A DNA stretch of 59,330 bases from an uncultured bacterium (GTDB taxonomy: Bacteria > Desulfobacterota > Desulfovibrionia > Desulfovibrionales > Desulfovibrionaceae). This document shows positions 57,722-59,330 of this stretch, piece after piece. Both the position numbers and the translations under genes were made by a program. The stretch lies in the NCBI GenBank assembly GCA_905214305.1, contig CAJMLK010000015.1:1-59330 (forward strand), written 5' to 3'. Below the pieces are notes generated by a model, which saw only the letters and a list, made by a program, of their open reading frames with translations, was not told where the DNA came from and made no database searches. Within the stretch, counting starts at the first letter, position 1; the number at the start of each line of letters is the position of its first letter.

Positions 57722-58076
57722 GACAGTCCTCCTAGTACTTTCCCTCATTTTTTTGCGAGGGCAGCCTTAAATCTGGTTTATTAGCTAGAAAATGTCAATA
57801 ATTTTTCTATAGAACCTCTCAACGATGCGCGTGTACCAAGGCTTTGCGCCCTGTCGCGGACATGCAGCACAAAAAACTTTTCCGGTGAATATGGGAAAGA
57901 CACGCGGCAACTACCGCGTGGAAAAATCCTGTAAAAAAGGCAGGTTGAAAAGCAATGACAATCGACAGGGAGCCAGAGGGAGGGGCGGCGCGCAGGTTGT
58001 GCGGCAGTGGCGCATTGCCTTGACAGGGGGCGCGCAAAGAATATCTGCCCTCAGGACATGCACCGGAGGCGATGTC
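57722..58076. promoter_or_regulatory. Gap carrying the barrel gene's promoter region
   Basis: 355 bases without a gene. On the minus strand a TTGACA box lies at 57798-57793. A -10 at 17 bases would read CAGATT, a weak match. The rest of the gap is GC-rich and featureless. Confidence 0.4.
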
Positions 58077-59117
58077 CTATTTTTTTACCATCAGCCATGT
58101 CTGAATGGGCAAACGGTTTTCCGTCCAGTGCGCCTTATACGCCATGCGCGGCCCGGTAACAGGCCCCATGTCATACCGTGCGGCCTGCTCTTCACACAGC
58201 CAGGCAACCTGTTCGAGCTGCAACAGATTGCCTATGCCGACGTCTTTCCAGTGGCGGTCGTAACTGAACTGCTGCCCCCGGTATACGCCGCCCGCCGTGC
58301 CGCCAGCCATGCCGCCAAAAATAAAGCCCACATCCCTGTTTTCATGCCGGGCAAACATGATGCGCGCGCTCCGCGCAGGGGCCAGACGCCGCAGCATGGC
58401 CGCATAAAAGGCACGGGCTGGTTCTTCGGTCATGCCGCACTGCCCCTGCCCCTTCCAGCTTTCTGCTTCCACGGCCAGCATGCGCTCGAACACGGCCTGC
58501 GCCTCGGCCTCTGACGCCGGAATGTGCCGCTCGTACACTATGCCCCGCTCCTGGGCCCGCCTGCGGCCCTTGGCCAGCTTGGCCCTGTGGTTGGCTGACC
58601 TGCGGGACAGGAAACCGTCCAGCCCGCCTTGCAATGAGGCCGCACACTGCACGGTTTCCGAATGCATGAAGAAGTCAAAGCTGCGGCCAAAGGTCTGAAG
58701 GAGGCGACGGGGGGTTGCGCTGCCCGGCTGCAGGCCGCTGATGACAATGCGTGGAAAAAAAGGATGATACGGCGCGGCCAGATCGCTCATGGCGTGGGCC
58801 AGCATGTCCACGGCATCAGGCCCCAGCAGGGGCGAGCTGAAAAACCAGAGGGTATCTATGGGGGTCAGCAGCACCGACTCTGCAGAAAAAACCTGCTCCG
58901 CCAGCACCACCACGCTGTCCATGACGCGCCCGGAATCATGCCACACCATGAGCTGACGCTCCGGGGCAAAGACCTCATGAAACGAAAGCTGCCACGCGGG
59001 CAGACAGCAGAAGGGATCTGCCTGCCCCGAATACAGGGCGGCACGCTGCCAGCCCTCGTGGTTTTCGAGCTGGTGGAATGCAAGCTTTTCGATATTTCGT
59101 GAATCAGGCGTGCGCAA
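58077..59117 (-). CDS. CelD/BcsL-like GNAT acetyltransferase
   Basis: About 346 aa. It has the Acetyltransf_6/FemAB-like double GNAT build: WQLSFHEVFAPERQLMVW in the first half and the second-half NHRAKLAKGRRRAQERG, RIMFARHENRDVGFIFGG and a final DMGPVTGPRMAYKAHW segment. These are characteristic of CelD/BcsL family proteins, which are found near exopolysaccharide and peptidoglycan genes. The substrate is unknown. The start is a TTG at 59117, because no ATG or GTG is in frame near the expected N-terminus. The frame is open further to an in-frame TAG at 59130-59132. Confidence 0.75.
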   Translation of the reverse strand: MRTPDSRNIEKLAFHQLENHEGWQRAALYSGQADPFCCLPAWQLSFHEVFAPERQLMVWHDSGRVMDSVVVLAEQVFSAESVLLTPIDTLWFFSSPLLGPDAVDMLAHAMSDLAAPYHPFFPRIVISGLQPGSATPRRLLQTFGRSFDFFMHSETVQCAASLQGGLDGFLSRRSANHRAKLAKGRRRAQERGIVYERHIPASEAEAQAVFERMLAVEAESWKGQGQCGMTEEPARAFYAAMLRRLAPARSARIMFARHENRDVGFIFGGMAGGTAGGVYRGQQFSYDRHWKDVGIGNLLQLEQVAWLCEEQAARYDMGPVTGPRMAYKAHWTENRLPIQTWLMVKK

Positions 59118-59129
59118 GGCTGCCCCCGC

Positions 59130-59312
59130 CTACTTCACTTCGGTCGGGCACTGGTCGCCCCGGCTGGCATAAAAAAACCAGCCTGCGCCCGGGTCCTGCG
59201 TGCGTTCAAAGCAAAAACCGGCGGCGGCGCGCCAGAGGACGGCAGGCGAGGCGGTGGCAAAGGCCGCCGCGGCCATTATGGGCGTGGAGGCCGGCAGCGT
59301 GCTGAAGCGCAC
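59130..59312 (-). other. Possible short or interrupted reading frame at the right edge
   Basis: A 60-aa frame starting at a GTG (59312), directly in frame with the CelD-like gene and separated from it only by TAG 59130-59132. A second in-frame TAG lies at 59316-59318. Its end (GFCFERTQDPGAGWFFYAS) looks protein-like but matches nothing I recognise. It could be an independent small gene, the 5' part of an interrupted gene, or chance. Confidence 0.3.
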
Positions 59313-59330
59313 GGCCTATGTGGCCTGCCA

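Noticed and set aside
56699..57784. 361-aa plus-strand frame
   Set aside because: Mostly the antisense shadow of the outer-membrane barrel gene, which has a signal peptide, AGGAGG and a terminal Phe.
59200..59330. Plus-strand frame at the right edge with a TAGEAVAKAAAAIMG segment, reminiscent of Fe-S proteins such as RnfB
   Set aside because: No start codon with a site, no cysteine cluster in frame, and a stop shortly upstream. Too little sequence remains to judge.

Overview
The window looks like chromosomal DNA of a sulfate-reducing deltaproteobacterium of the Desulfovibrio group, GC-rich with AT-rich promoter zones. The main grounds are HmcE/HmcF-type proteins with the characteristic lengths 226 and 462 aa, a c3/c7-type periplasmic multiheme cytochrome, Rrf1/Rrf2-type regulators, a stand-alone IMP cyclohydrolase and a two-gene lactate/glycolate-type dehydrogenase. 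No rRNA or tRNA gene was recognised. One small SRP RNA (ffs) is present.

Layout. 0.3-10.2 kb: FAD/Fe-S 2-hydroxyacid dehydrogenase pair, exonuclease III, IMP cyclohydrolase, HflX, a lipoprotein, and a CDP-sugar trio (rfbF, rfbG, epimerase-like). 10.2-22.8 kb, mostly minus strand: EamA exporter, HD hydrolase with D-Ala-D-Ala ligase, lytic transglycosylase with a CI/S24-like repressor lacking the peptidase serine, hflKC, a small membrane protein, RNase J and a TolC-like channel. 23.7-29.2 kb: a complete tol-pal cluster with two TonB/TolA-like proteins. 29.7-39.3 kb: hydroxyacid dehydrogenase, amidohydrolase, SRP RNA, a FadR-type regulator, a ZraSR-like two-component pair behind pgi, and two Cys-rich zinc-type proteins. 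40.3-54.1 kb: a redox supercluster. It contains a triheme cytochrome, hmcE-hmcF, an Rrf2 and a Cys-rich receiver on the other strand, a second Rrf2, a second NarI-type/HdrD-type pair, and a hyaABCD [NiFe] hydrogenase. 54.3-59.3 kb: dnaA with a possible oriC-like region, an outer-membrane barrel protein and a CelD-like acetyltransferase.

Two things stand out. First, the hydrogenase is closely E. coli Hyd-1-like rather than the usual soluble periplasmic Desulfovibrio type. Its small subunit has all six cysteines of the proximal [4Fe-3S] cluster that goes with O2 tolerance, plus a C-terminal membrane helix and a cytochrome b partner. It lies next to two separate quinone-facing cytochrome b/HdrD-like modules, which suggests a locus for moving H2-derived electrons across the membrane under varying redox conditions. 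Second, at least a dozen intergenic gaps carry pieces of a modular palindromic repeat. Its core reads like GAGCAATTT-N-AAATTGCTC and its modules recur in different combinations and orientations, twice reaching into a gene's stop codon.

Starts were chosen from visible ribosome binding sites and family length. All functions are read from sequence motifs without database searches.
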